64,000 nucleotides of DNA, taken from Lentzea albidocapillata (lineage in GTDB: Bacteria > Actinomycetota > Actinomycetes > Mycobacteriales > Pseudonocardiaceae). Each line of letters begins with the position of its first letter. The first letter of the stretch is position 1. Made by a program: the position numbers and the translations under genes. Location: assembly GCF_000719115.1 (NCBI RefSeq), contig NZ_JOEA01000008.1:124001-188000 (forward strand), in the 5' to 3' direction. Shown piece after piece: positions 34,956 to 43,505 of this stretch. Under the pieces are notes generated by a model. That model searched no databases, was not told the DNA's origin, and worked only from the letters and a program-made list of their open reading frames with translations.

Positions 34956-36623
34956 TCAGGAGAGGACGACGGCGGGCAGCGCCGTCAGGCGGTCACCGAA
35001 CCGGGCGCGCAGCAGCGCCGCGAGGCACCGGGCGAGCGGGTCGTCGCCGAGCGGGGCCAGCGGGGTCCAGGTGGCCTGGTCCACTGTGGACACCCTGGCC
35101 ACGAACCTGCCCACATGGTCGGCGTCGACGGCGACGCCGTGCACGTCGGCGGCGAGGACCGCCTCGTACGTGGAGAGGAGGTCGGGCATGCGGTTGCCCT
35201 CGTTGGCATATCCGCCGCCCTTGACGTGGTGGGCGCGCAGGACCTCGGCGACCACGGTCGCATCCGGTTCGCCCAGCGCGTGCCGGACCCGGTGGGCCTG
35301 GAGCGTGGACCGCAGCGTCGGCCGTTCACCGGGGGTGTGCGCGTAGGACTCACCCACCCGGCAGGAGCGCAGGAACCGGGCGAGCCCGGCGCGGTCCAGG
35401 TGTGCGCCGACGGCCGTGGCCGCGGCGACGGCGGACGCGGTGGAGACCATGTCGGAGCCCCTGCCCTCCCAGTAGCCGAAGCCGCCGTCGGGGTTCTGCA
35501 TCGCGACCAGCCACTGGGCGACCAGGGCCCGGCCGTCCGGGTCGGCGGCGAACGCACCCGCCGCGAGCGCCCAGGCCGTGCACCGGATTTCCGCGCCACG
35601 TCCCGGCATGTACATGACGCCACCTTCGTTGGGCAGCTGGCAGCTCTCCAGCCAGCGCACCATGTCCGCGGCATGGGGCTCGCCGCGCAGCACGGCCGCC
35701 GCCGTGGTCAGGGCGTCCCAGGCGGCACCCGGTTCCCGGTAGGTGTAGCCCCCACCGGGGCAGGCGAAGCGGGCGAGCGCGGTCACGACCGCCTCCGCGG
35801 CTTGGCCGGGCAGGTCGGTGAGCGTCCCTGCCGCGCAGAACGACGCCCACACGTCCTCGACGGCGTAGCCATCCCAGCGGACGAAGGCGCCGGTCGGTCC
35901 GCGCAGGCCGATGACGAAGGCCGCGACCGAGTCGGCGGGCTTGCGCCCCAGGGCGGACAGGGCGCCGGTGGCCCGATAGGTCGCCCACAGGCACGGGACC
36001 TCGGTGTCCTCGGCGAACCGGAAGCCGCCCGTGGCGTCCTGTTGGGACAGAAGCCAGGACACCAGGGCCTCGACGTCCCACGGTGGGTCGGCCGGCTGGT
36101 GGTTCGCCAGCGCACGCCACGCGGCGATGCCGTAGTAGCAGGCCCGCACGTCCGCCGCGCCGGTCCCGGCGTGCTCCGGCGTCCAGGCGAGGCCGCCGCC
36201 GCTGGTCTGCAGTCCGCGCAGCCAGTCGAGCAGTCTCGCGCGGTCGGGTACGTCCCGCCCGCAGATCTCCACCGCGGTGCGAGTGGAGAAGTGGGTGGCC
36301 CACACGTCGGGCGCCTGCCCCGGCATCATCGCGAAGGCCACGCCGGACCAGGTGCGCTCCAGCCACGTCCACAGGCCGGAGGTGTCGGCGAGCGGCGACC
36401 CGAGGTCGCGCATGGCCTGCGTGCAGTAGAAGGTGGCCCACGCATCGGAAGGCATGCCGCGGCTCCACGCGAACCCGCCGTCGGCGTTGCGCCGGTTGGC
36501 GAGGTAGGCGGTAGTGGCCTCCGGCTCGGGCACCGAGTCGAGGCGGTCGAGCCACGCGAGGGTGCGCACGGCGGCGTAGGTGCACCAGAGGTCGGGCTCG
36601 CCGGTGCCCGTCCCGGCGATCAT
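34956..36623 (-). CDS. Alpha/alpha-toroid protein (prenyltransferase/squalene-cyclase repeat family)
   Basis: 555 residues made of about 11 repeats of a helix pair with the core xD(V/L)WATY..T.A..AL, separated by QxxDGGF/GGGY-type turns (NADGGFAW, TSGGGLAW, DATGGFRF, PGGGYTY, NEGGVMY, NPDGGFGY, KGGGYAN). This is the barrel of prenyltransferase beta-subunits and class II terpene cyclases. No DxDD cyclase motif and no obvious zinc-site triad of protein prenyltransferases was seen, and there is no isoprenoid gene nearby. Function unknown: scaffold, prenyl transfer or an unprecedented cyclase. ATGA overlap with the ligase gene upstream. Confidence 0.8.
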   Translation of the reverse strand: MIAGTGTGEPDLWCTYAAVRTLAWLDRLDSVPEPEATTAYLANRRNADGGFAWSRGMPSDAWATFYCTQAMRDLGSPLADTSGLWTWLERTWSGVAFAMMPGQAPDVWATHFSTRTAVEICGRDVPDRARLLDWLRGLQTSGGGLAWTPEHAGTGAADVRACYYGIAAWRALANHQPADPPWDVEALVSWLLSQQDATGGFRFAEDTEVPCLWATYRATGALSALGRKPADSVAAFVIGLRGPTGAFVRWDGYAVEDVWASFCAAGTLTDLPGQAAEAVVTALARFACPGGGYTYREPGAAWDALTTAAAVLRGEPHAADMVRWLESCQLPNEGGVMYMPGRGAEIRCTAWALAAGAFAADPDGRALVAQWLVAMQNPDGGFGYWEGRGSDMVSTASAVAAATAVGAHLDRAGLARFLRSCRVGESYAHTPGERPTLRSTLQAHRVRHALGEPDATVVAEVLRAHHVKGGGYANEGNRMPDLLSTYEAVLAADVHGVAVDADHVGRFVARVSTVDQATWTPLAPLGDDPLARCLAALLRARFGDRLTALPAVVLS

Positions 36624-37933
36624 CGGGCGGGTTCCACGATGCGGATGTTGGACCGCTTCCAGCTCTTCTGCGAGCCGCCGCTCTTGGTGGTGGCGGGCAG
36701 TGTGTTCACAAAGGACACGTCGTCCCACCGGAGGCCGAGCGCGGTGGCCGACGCCTCCTGCACCGCTTCCCGCTGGGCCGGCTCGGTGGCACGGTCGGCG
36801 TCGATGTCGCGCTCGAGCAGGAGCCTGCCGTAGCCGCCATCGCGGTCGAGCTCGATCAGGTAGCCGGTGCTGGAGCTGGCCCGGTAGACGACGTCCTCGA
36901 CCGCGCGCAGCGTGAGAGCGCTGCCACGTAGCGACAGCGCCTCCGCCGAGCGGCCGCTGACCGTGACGACCGGGGCGGGCGAGCCGCAGGCGCAGCCGGC
37001 CGTGACCACCACGTCGTCGCCGGTGTCCAATTTGATCAGTGGCCGAGCGTGGAGGTTCAGCGGGGTGACGACGAGCCTGCCCCGGTCACCTTCGGACAGC
37101 CCGACCACGCCCCGGCCGGTCGCCAGCTCGAAGTGGTTGGCGGCAAGAAGCAGGTGCAGGTTCCCGTGCACGCAGGTCGCCGCCAGGGTGCCGGTTTCGG
37201 TGCTGCCGTAGCTGGCGTCGAACGCGGTGGCTCCCCACCAGGCGCCGAGGCGCTCACGCATCGCGGCGGTGCTGACCTCGCCGAGCAGCATCAGCGAACG
37301 CACCGATGCGCTGACGTCGGGGAGCTGTCCGCGCTGCTTGAGCAATCTGGACAGTTGCATCACGACACCCGGCGCGGCGAAGACGACCGTGGGCCGCAGG
37401 ACGGCGAAGAGGCCGAGAAGGCGGTCCCAGTCGGTGATCCCGGTGGCGAAGGGGTACGCACGGGTGTGCACGAGGCCGCGGTGCTCGCAGACGTTGACGA
37501 TCAGGTCGGCGACGGGCACGACGTCGGAGGGCAGCAGCACCAGCACGCGGTCGTCGTCGGCGAGGACGTCCTGCCAGGCCGCCGAGACCGAGGCGACGTT
37601 CCAGATGATGTCCTCCGCGAGCCGCGGCGTGGGCGTGACCTGACCGGACGTGCCGGTGGTCTCGTAGTACTTCGCCGCAGCACCGAGGTCGGCGACGATG
37701 TAGTCCCACGGCTGGGACTTGATGGCGTCCTTCGTGGTGACCGGTCGCCCGCGCAGCGCGGCCATGGAGAAATCACCCAGGTCCCCGTACGCGGCGGACT
37801 TCTTCGCCCGGTTCCACACCGAGGCGAGTTTCCTGTCGTAGAAGGACCGATCGGGCGCGGAGGCTCCAATCGTGCGCATCTCGTCGATCGCAGAGCACAG
37901 CTCTGTCAAGAGCTCATAGCTGTTTATCAGCAC
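36620..37933 (-). CDS. Phenylacetate-CoA ligase-like adenylate-forming enzyme (B)
   Basis: 437 residues from GTG 37933, chosen because GGGGA lies 5 bases upstream; ATG 37879 is an alternative. PaaK-like layout: GRPVTTKDAIK near 75, P-loop YYETTGTSGQVTPT near 98, FDASYGSTETGTL near 245, LIKLDTGDDVVV and a C-terminal lid ending NTLPATTKSGGSQKSWKRSN. It activates a carboxylic acid, possibly the product of the MIO enzyme encoded just upstream. The P-loop lacks the usual Lys, which suggests atypical catalysis or a shifted substrate. Second gene of the operon, 150 bases after the MIO gene. Confidence 0.8.
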   Translation of the reverse strand: MLINSYELLTELCSAIDEMRTIGASAPDRSFYDRKLASVWNRAKKSAAYGDLGDFSMAALRGRPVTTKDAIKSQPWDYIVADLGAAAKYYETTGTSGQVTPTPRLAEDIIWNVASVSAAWQDVLADDDRVLVLLPSDVVPVADLIVNVCEHRGLVHTRAYPFATGITDWDRLLGLFAVLRPTVVFAAPGVVMQLSRLLKQRGQLPDVSASVRSLMLLGEVSTAAMRERLGAWWGATAFDASYGSTETGTLAATCVHGNLHLLLAANHFELATGRGVVGLSEGDRGRLVVTPLNLHARPLIKLDTGDDVVVTAGCACGSPAPVVTVSGRSAEALSLRGSALTLRAVEDVVYRASSSTGYLIELDRDGGYGRLLLERDIDADRATEPAQREAVQEASATALGLRWDDVSFVNTLPATTKSGGSQKSWKRSNIRIVEPAR

Positions 37934-38083
37934 AAAGATCCCCAGATCCCCACTGTTCCCCAAACAGATACGCCCGCGCATTGCCGAGCACGGCGCAGAA
38001 CGTAACAGCAGCGGCAACGCGCTAAAGCAGATCACGCTAAATGTGACCCAGAGCACACCGCTGCGCCGAATGGCCTATACCAA

Positions 38084-39685
38084 TTACTTCGAGGTCTCGG
38101 CGACCACGGCGCGCAACCTTCCGGAAAGCAGAAGTTGGGCGACGGACTCGATATCGCCATCCTGTCGGCGGTCTCCCGACACAAATCGAGCGCATTCACG
38201 GACAACACCGTGGACACGTCGCGACACTGATGACACGCGTTCCAGACCACGCAGTTCGAGCGCCTGAGCGACGGCCAGAAGGTGGATCGCCGCGACCTGC
38301 GCGGTCAATTCGAGAACAGTGCGCGCACCTCGGGCCGCGATCGTGCCCATACTCACCTTGTCCTGGTTGTGGGACTCGCTCGACCTGGAGAAGATTCCCG
38401 CGGGCCCTGCCTCCTTCAGCGCCTCGGCGGTGACGGCCGAGCAGGCGATCTGCATTCCCTTGAAGCCGTGGTGCACGCCGCGCCCGGCTTCGGCGCCGAC
38501 GAGGTTGGCAGGCAGGCCGCGGCTGAAGCGCGGGTCGACGACCAGGGCGAGCTGCCGGTCGAGCAGGTCGGCGACGTTCGCCGCGGCGATCTTGAGGCTG
38601 TCCATCGCCTGTCCGACGTGACCCGCGTAGAAGTTGCCGCCGTGGTGGACCGTCCCGGCCCGCGAGTCGAACAGCGGGTTGTCGGTGCTCGAATTGACCT
38701 CGACCGCAACCCAGCGGCTCGCCCACTCCAGCGTGTCCCACAGCACTCCGGTGACATGAGGGGCACATCGAATCGAGTAATTGTCCTGCACACGTTCCCC
38801 GCCGGAACAGTTCTGTTCACCTGCCGTGCACCGAGCGGACGTCACGTCGTCCTGGGACCGCGCCAGCCGGGAATCGCTCAGGATCCGGCGGATCAGCTCG
38901 GCACTCTGAATCGAACCTCGGTGCGGCTTGGCTGCGAACAGGAACTCGTCGAAGTGCGCACGGTTGCCCAGAATCGCCTCGCTCGCCATCGCCGTGACCA
39001 GATCCGCCGCGAATGCCAGCTCCTCGGCATCAGCTACGGCCAATGCGGCGAACGCTGCGGCGAACGAAGTTCCATTGATGAGCGCAAGCCCTTCCTTCGC
39101 TTCCAACGCGATCGGGTTCAGGCCCGCATCGATCAATGCATCAACCGCACTCCACGTCGACCCGCGATAGTCGACATCGCCCTCTCCCATCAACGCGGCG
39201 GCGATGTAGCACAGCGGAACGAGATCGCCGCTCGCCCCGAGCGAACCCCGCTCCGGAACCCGCGGCACCACATCGTGCAGAACCATCCCCAGCAGCAGGT
39301 CGACGACCTCCGGCCGAATCGCGGAATCGCCGCGCGCCAAACTGTTCGCCCGGATCAGCATGGTCGCCCGCACGACGTCGCGGCACGCGAGCGGGCCGAC
39401 GCCGTTGAGGTGGTAGCGGATGAGATTCCGCTGGAGCTCGGCCGCGTCCTCCACCGCGATCCGCCGGTGCGAGCTGTCGCCGAAGCCGGTGGTCACCCCG
39501 TAGACGGGGACACCCTCGGCCAGGCGCTTCTCCAGGACCCTGACCGAATCCTCCATCCGGACCACGGAAACAGGGTCCAGGCCGACCCGGACCGGGGCCG
39601 CCGACCGCGCGGCGCCGGCGATCTCCCGGATGGTCAACGATGATCCGTCCAGGACCATTGCCGGTCGCGTGTGGACGTCGTACAT
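38084..39685 (-). CDS. MIO-type aromatic amino acid ammonia-lyase or aminomutase, tyrosine-selective by motif
   Basis: 533 residues. Tyr62 in VYGVTTGFG, the MIO-forming Ala151-Ser152-Gly153 in GSLGASGDLVPL, NGTSFAAAF, QDNYSIRC and the FSRSSESHNQD region are all present. In NLIRYHLNGVG the His92-Leu93 pair equals the His-Leu of tyrosine ammonia-lyases (the residue that selects Tyr over Phe). The enzyme should therefore make 4-coumarate or beta-tyrosine. No hut genes are near, which argues against histidine degradation. GGGGGAG sits 5 bases before ATG 39685. First gene of the operon, so its product probably feeds the ligases. Confidence 0.88.
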   Translation of the reverse strand: MYDVHTRPAMVLDGSSLTIREIAGAARSAAPVRVGLDPVSVVRMEDSVRVLEKRLAEGVPVYGVTTGFGDSSHRRIAVEDAAELQRNLIRYHLNGVGPLACRDVVRATMLIRANSLARGDSAIRPEVVDLLLGMVLHDVVPRVPERGSLGASGDLVPLCYIAAALMGEGDVDYRGSTWSAVDALIDAGLNPIALEAKEGLALINGTSFAAAFAALAVADAEELAFAADLVTAMASEAILGNRAHFDEFLFAAKPHRGSIQSAELIRRILSDSRLARSQDDVTSARCTAGEQNCSGGERVQDNYSIRCAPHVTGVLWDTLEWASRWVAVEVNSSTDNPLFDSRAGTVHHGGNFYAGHVGQAMDSLKIAAANVADLLDRQLALVVDPRFSRGLPANLVGAEAGRGVHHGFKGMQIACSAVTAEALKEAGPAGIFSRSSESHNQDKVSMGTIAARGARTVLELTAQVAAIHLLAVAQALELRGLERVSSVSRRVHGVVRECARFVSGDRRQDGDIESVAQLLLSGRLRAVVAETSK

Positions 39686-39959
39686 GGTGCTCCCCCGGTG
39701 ACATTCGATGCGCGAGACCGTCTGCTCGCCTATCAAAACGCGCCCAGGCTACGACACGGCCCGCCGCCGGGAACCCGTTCCGCGAAAACATCGATGGCGA
39801 ACAGATCCGGCGAATCCGCCGGGCCTGTTTCGCGGTGAATCAACGCCAGTTCTCCGAAGCTTCTCCAGATCGGCGCGGCAGCGTCCACAATGGACCGAGA
39901 ACGAAGATGGCCTGCCGGAGCTGTTCATGGGGGTCATCGGGCAATTCAGAGGCAGCGTC

Positions 39960-40610
39960 CGCCTTTGGTCCACAAAGGACCCGTTCAGGCCGCACGATCG
40001 CGGTCCGGCTACGACATCGGCAAGCCGCCCTGCGGGTACAAGCCACCCCAACCCTTCCAAAGCGCTCAAGGGCCTGACGAAGACACGACTGGAACTCTCC
40101 GCCCGAGCCACCAGGTGCTGCTCGTGCACGAAACGCGTGGTCGAAGTCGAGTGTCGCCGAACTGCTGAAGAACCCGAAGTACACCGGCTACCGGGTCTCC
40201 AACGCCGTTGATTCCAAAGTGGATGTTCGATGAGTTCAACGCACGCAGCGCGAACAACAAAGGTTCGCGTGACGGCACCGCCCGAAGTAGGATCCGAGGG
40301 CGAACGCACCTGTCTCCCACGCGGTCGCATTCTGTGCGAGTGCCGGCGCCGCATGATCGGCAATCCTCGCCACGGAACCACGTGCTACCGCTGTCACCCC
40401 GCCGACAACAACCGCGGACGGCCCGACACGAACGTGGCGAACAACGTCAACGTCACAGCGCAAGCTCGCTGACACGGTGCGCAGACAGGAAAACCTACTC
40501 GGCCAGGCGGAGGACGCAGACCCCAGCGACCGGTTCACGCAAGGTCTGCGCCAGCGATACAACGAGCTCGACCAAGAGCGGGAGGCGATCCTTGCCGCAC
40601 TCGCCAGTCA
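39960..40610 (+). pseudogene. Decayed serine recombinase (large resolvase/integrase)
   Basis: Recognisable blocks of a large serine recombinase follow each other on the plus strand in changing frames: YDIGKPPCGYKP (about 40010-40045), TKTRLEL, SSVAELLKNPKYTGYRVSN (about 40148-40203), IPKWMFDEFNARSANNKGSRDG (from 40210), the zinc ribbon (CRRRMIGNPRHGTTCYRCHPADNN, about 40342-40420), and the coiled coil (RQENLLGQAEDADPSDRF...REAILAALA, to 40605). The catalytic N-terminus is missing, and several frameshifts and deletions break it. It marks an old integration next to the biosynthetic operon. Confidence 0.75.
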
Positions 40611-40690
40611 TGGAACGTGTCTTCCTGCGTGGACCGACTGCGGTGCAACTCCACATTCGACGAGCAGGACTGCGACGAACCAAGCCGACC

Positions 40691-40793
40691 GCTGAGCGAA
40701 GCGAAATCCAAGCGGGACCCAGGAACGGCCTGACCGCCGAGCGAAGCGAAGGCGCCCTCCCGCCCGACGCGGACGGCCGAGCGAAGCGAGGCC
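40691..40793 (+). repeat. Three copies of a GAGCGAAGCGA direct repeat
   Basis: Near-identical units lie around 40691-40705, 40734-40752 and 40774-40793, each with a preceding GACCGC/GACGGC. Their spacing is 40-45 bases. This type of spacer-like repeat is common in actinomycete intergenic and plasmid DNA; no function is seen. Confidence 0.6.
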
Positions 40794-40806
40794 GAAGCGG
40801 GGGTCC

Positions 40807-40850
40807 GGGGGCGCAGCGCCCCTGCTGGGGCCTGGGGGCTCGGCCCCCAG
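40807..40850. repeat. Two GC hairpins in the non-coding stretch after the recombinase fossil
   Basis: GGGGCGC-A-GCGCCCC (40808-40822) and CTGGGGGC-TCG-GCCCCCAG (40832-40850). The stems are strong but no T-run follows on the plus strand, so they are not classic intrinsic terminators. The rest of 40611-41023 holds no gene I can support. Confidence 0.5.
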
Positions 40851-41023
40851 AAAACACAAGCACTCGATGAGGGCGAGCGCTCTCCGCGAGCACACCTCAC
40901 CGAATCGAGTGCCCCCGGCGCGTCTCGTACAACGTCTACACGCTCTCGCACCCGCCGTGAACTGCAGGTTTCCGCCACCGTAGAGGTCCCCCGTGGCCGC
41001 CGCCGTCGTACCGGCGGTGAAGG

Positions 41024-41239
41024 ATGAATCCGAACGAGATCATCCATGGCCTGACTGACCTGCAGGCTGACGGCTTGGCCTGTCCAGTTTGCGCAGCGAA
41101 CTTCATGCAGGTCCATGTTGCTTCGGTGCCTGTTGGCCGCTCGGTTACCGGCTCCCAGGTCCACGCGTGCGTCGACGGGTGCGTCGCATCAGCTACGGCA
41201 GCCGTCGCAGCTCGGCGTCGAGCTGGCGGTGCACGATGA
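41024..41239 (+). CDS. Small zinc-ribbon-like protein, mobile-element type
   Basis: 71 residues. CPVC near residue 20 and HACVDGC near 48 give two Cys pairs that could bind zinc. The stop overlaps the ATG of the DUF2637 gene (ATGA), which supports translation. Small proteins with such Cys pairs are common beside SpdB-like genes on actinomycete plasmids and integrative elements. Function unknown. Confidence 0.55.
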   Translation: MNPNEIIHGLTDLQADGLACPVCAANFMQVHVASVPVGRSVTGSQVHACVDGCVASATAAVAARRRAGGAR

Positions 41240-41946
41240 CCGCCGTTGTCCGGCGCGATCGCTCGCTGTGGGTCCAGTGCGCGTGCACGGCTCTGGTCGC
41301 GCTCGGCGCGGCGTACGCCTCGTACCGACACGGGCGCGAGTTCGCGCTCCGGTTCGGCGCGGACGAGACGACCGCGGCGATCTGGCCGCTGATCGTGGAC
41401 GGCTTGTTGACCACGGCGACGGTGGAGCTGTGGAAGACCGGTCACGGCGGCGGGCGCTGGAAGGCCTGGCTGGCGTTCGTGTTCGGCATTGTGCTCTCGC
41501 TTTGCGCCAATGTGGCCGCGGCCCCGGAGTTGAGCGTGTTCGCCGTGGCGGTCGCGGCGTGTCCGCCATTGGCGCTTCTCCTGGCGGTCGAGCTGCTCAA
41601 CCATGCGCTGAAACGCCGCCGCGCCGAGTGCGCGAACAAGACCGGAACCGAGAGCAACGAGAACAGTGACGAGAGCGCCGACGTGGTGCGTCTCGCGGCG
41701 ATCTCGGACGACTCTCTACCGCCGGCAGAACCGACCGCCGAGCAGCGAATGTGGGCCTACTTCCGGGCACAGGTCGCACGCGGTCGGATGCCATCCGGTG
41801 CGGAGCTGGATCGTGCAGCGGGAACCAATAACTACGGTCGCCGGGTGCTGCGCCAGTGGCACGAGGAGGGCCGAGTCAGCTCCACGGCTGCTCAGCTTCG
41901 CCAGCAAAGCCCGCCGAACTGCAACACAACACTACATCGATCTTGA
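41236..41946 (+). CDS. DUF2637 (SpdB2-like) membrane protein with C-terminal domain
   Basis: 236 residues. Four hydrophobic segments in the first about 110 residues, with FALRFGADETTAAIWPLIVDGLLTTATVELWKTG as the landmark of the DUF2637 family (here shown in part by TTAAIWPLIVDGLL). The C-terminal part (EQRMWAYFRAQVARGRMPSGAELDRAAGTNNYGRRVLRQW) looks like a small winged-helix DNA-binding module. In Streptomyces plasmids this family helps intramycelial spread after transfer. No FtsK-type transfer gene or replication gene is present here, so the element is incomplete. Confidence 0.75.
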   Translation: MTAVVRRDRSLWVQCACTALVALGAAYASYRHGREFALRFGADETTAAIWPLIVDGLLTTATVELWKTGHGGGRWKAWLAFVFGIVLSLCANVAAAPELSVFAVAVAACPPLALLLAVELLNHALKRRRAECANKTGTESNENSDESADVVRLAAISDDSLPPAEPTAEQRMWAYFRAQVARGRMPSGAELDRAAGTNNYGRRVLRQWHEEGRVSSTAAQLRQQSPPNCNTTLHRS

Positions 41947-42000
41947 GAAAGCGCGTCAGCCATGTGCGAGTCTCCTGGGACAAGCTCTCCAAGGTCGTGT

Positions 42001-42861
42001 ATGGATCAATCCATGACACCGGAGCAGGCGGCACAGTTGATCGACATGATCGATGACTACGCGATCTGTTCAGATCTTCGTGCGTATGCCTGGGGACGGC
42101 GTCGCTGGCTGCAGGAGACAGGCGCGTCCAACGACATGATCAAGTACGCGCGCGAGGTCGAGCAGAGCAAGGCTCAGCACGCGCAAGATGCCTTCGACGG
42201 AGTGCGCAAGTTTGTTGAAGCGCTGACGCGTGGCGAGTCTCCGGCTCTGCATGCTGACCGTGATGATGCGCGCGAGTTGCTCAGCGACTTCGTCAGCGCC
42301 GCCGATGCCGCGGTCAGAGAGCAGTTGAGCAAGCAAAGGACGTCGCACGAACTGCTGAGCACCCGGAGCGCTGCCGGAATCGTTGTCGAGTGTTGGCGCG
42401 ACGTCTTGGAGCCCTGGCACTACTACTTCAGCGACGCCGAGATGGCCTGGATGAGCATGATCACTACACGCGATATCGCTCACCTGATTGACGTCAGGGC
42501 GAACGCGATCAACTTTGAAGGCGTTCGACGTGTGATGACCGATGGTGACCGCGAAGTCCTGCCGAAGACCGGCGTGCGCGATGCTCTCGGACCGGCGTGG
42601 CGCGCGATCGAACACCGCATCGCTGATCGCATCACGAGTGCGGTCGCGAACGGTATGACCGCTGCTACGTATGTCGGCTGGGCTGGCCGAGTTTGCTCGG
42701 ACTGGTGGGGTGGCACGCGCTGGGTGGCGCTGGCTGAGCAGGTCGCTGAGGAGCTCGCGCTGAACGACGCGGAAGTACGGCAGCTGGTGACTGCTCCACA
42801 CCAGTTGCCGTTCGACCGGTGGGAAGCAGTGATCGACGCGTTGACGAACATCAAGTACTGA
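42001..42861 (+). CDS. Hypothetical protein
   Basis: 286 residues from ATG 42001 (ATG 42013 also possible). Not recognised. It is soluble, acidic and helical, rich in Ala and Asp, with a Trp-rich middle (CWRDVLEPWHYYFSDAEMAWMSM) and no membrane segment or known motif. It follows the DUF2637 gene by 54 bases on the same strand and is probably part of the same element. Coding potential is supported by third-position GC and length. Confidence 0.6.
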   Translation: MDQSMTPEQAAQLIDMIDDYAICSDLRAYAWGRRRWLQETGASNDMIKYAREVEQSKAQHAQDAFDGVRKFVEALTRGESPALHADRDDARELLSDFVSAADAAVREQLSKQRTSHELLSTRSAAGIVVECWRDVLEPWHYYFSDAEMAWMSMITTRDIAHLIDVRANAINFEGVRRVMTDGDREVLPKTGVRDALGPAWRAIEHRIADRITSAVANGMTAATYVGWAGRVCSDWWGGTRWVALAEQVAEELALNDAEVRQLVTAPHQLPFDRWEAVIDALTNIKY

Positions 42862-42888
42862 TTGGTGTAGGACAGGGGCTTGAGACTG

Positions 42889-43416
42889 ATGACGAAGTCT
42901 GGCTGGCGTACCGATCCGCAGGTGGACAAGCTGTTCGACAGATACCACGAGGTGGGGAATGCCTATTGCTCGACCACTCGTGCAGCCGATCCGATCGCCT
43001 TGGCCGAGGCTGTACTCAATCGCCCGGTTCAGGTAGCCGACAGCCGTTTTCGTTCCCAGGCTGCCTTCTACGCCCTTTGGGGTGAGTTGCTCGTTGTGGT
43101 GTGGCACCTTCGTAACCGCGGTGTCTCCGCTCAAGCGCTCTCCGACGGTCGGGGCTTGTTGAGCCGCAACGACGTCGACCGCCTCATCGCTGAGGCAACC
43201 GCGCCCACAGCCCGTTCGCTTGCTGAGAACTGGGCGAGCTCAGCATTCGTCGGCGAGGTTGCGAACAAGCTCAACCAGCTACGGCGGGCGGGGAAGGAAG
43301 CCGAAGCCGAGCGGCTACGCAAGGCCGCCCGCCCCTTCTTGCGCGTCTGGTTCGAACAGAACGTGCCCGCTGACCCGCCGGACGAAACTGCCCGCGCCTT
43401 ACTCCCGGCCTCCTGA
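42889..43416 (+). CDS. Hypothetical protein, possible frameshift near its end
   Basis: 175 residues from ATG 42889, preceded by AGGGG. Not recognised; helical, no membrane segment. After the stop at 43416 another frame continues for about 24 residues with a similar helical, charged sequence (EVVAAERAAWQDARRLVKERI) up to 43489. This suggests that the end was shifted by a one-base change or a sequencing error near 43400. Confidence 0.6.
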   Translation: MTKSGWRTDPQVDKLFDRYHEVGNAYCSTTRAADPIALAEAVLNRPVQVADSRFRSQAAFYALWGELLVVVWHLRNRGVSAQALSDGRGLLSRNDVDRLIAEATAPTARSLAENWASSAFVGEVANKLNQLRRAGKEAEAERLRKAARPFLRVWFEQNVPADPPDETARALLPAS

Positions 43417-43505
43417 AGTTGTTGCCGCCGAACGCGCAGCGTGGCAGGACGCTCGACGTCTCGTCAAAGAACGCATCCGAGAGCTCTGAACCAGGAAGGG
43501 AATGA

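Noticed and set aside
34956..36623. Calling the toroid protein a squalene-hopene or diterpene cyclase
   Set aside because: No DxDD motif and no isoprenoid synthase nearby; only the repeat fold is shared.
38084..39685. Reading the MIO gene as hutH (histidine ammonia-lyase)
   Set aside because: The substrate loop has Tyr-His-Leu as in tyrosine lyases, there are no hut neighbours, and the gene heads an aromatic-fed biosynthetic operon.
23665..39685. Enediyne or hybrid NRPS-PKS cluster using beta-tyrosine
   Set aside because: No ketosynthase, PKS, condensation domain or halogenase is present; only a fossil adenylation domain was found.
40691..40793. CRISPR-like short repeats
   Set aside because: Only three imperfect copies, with related rather than unique spacers and no cas genes.
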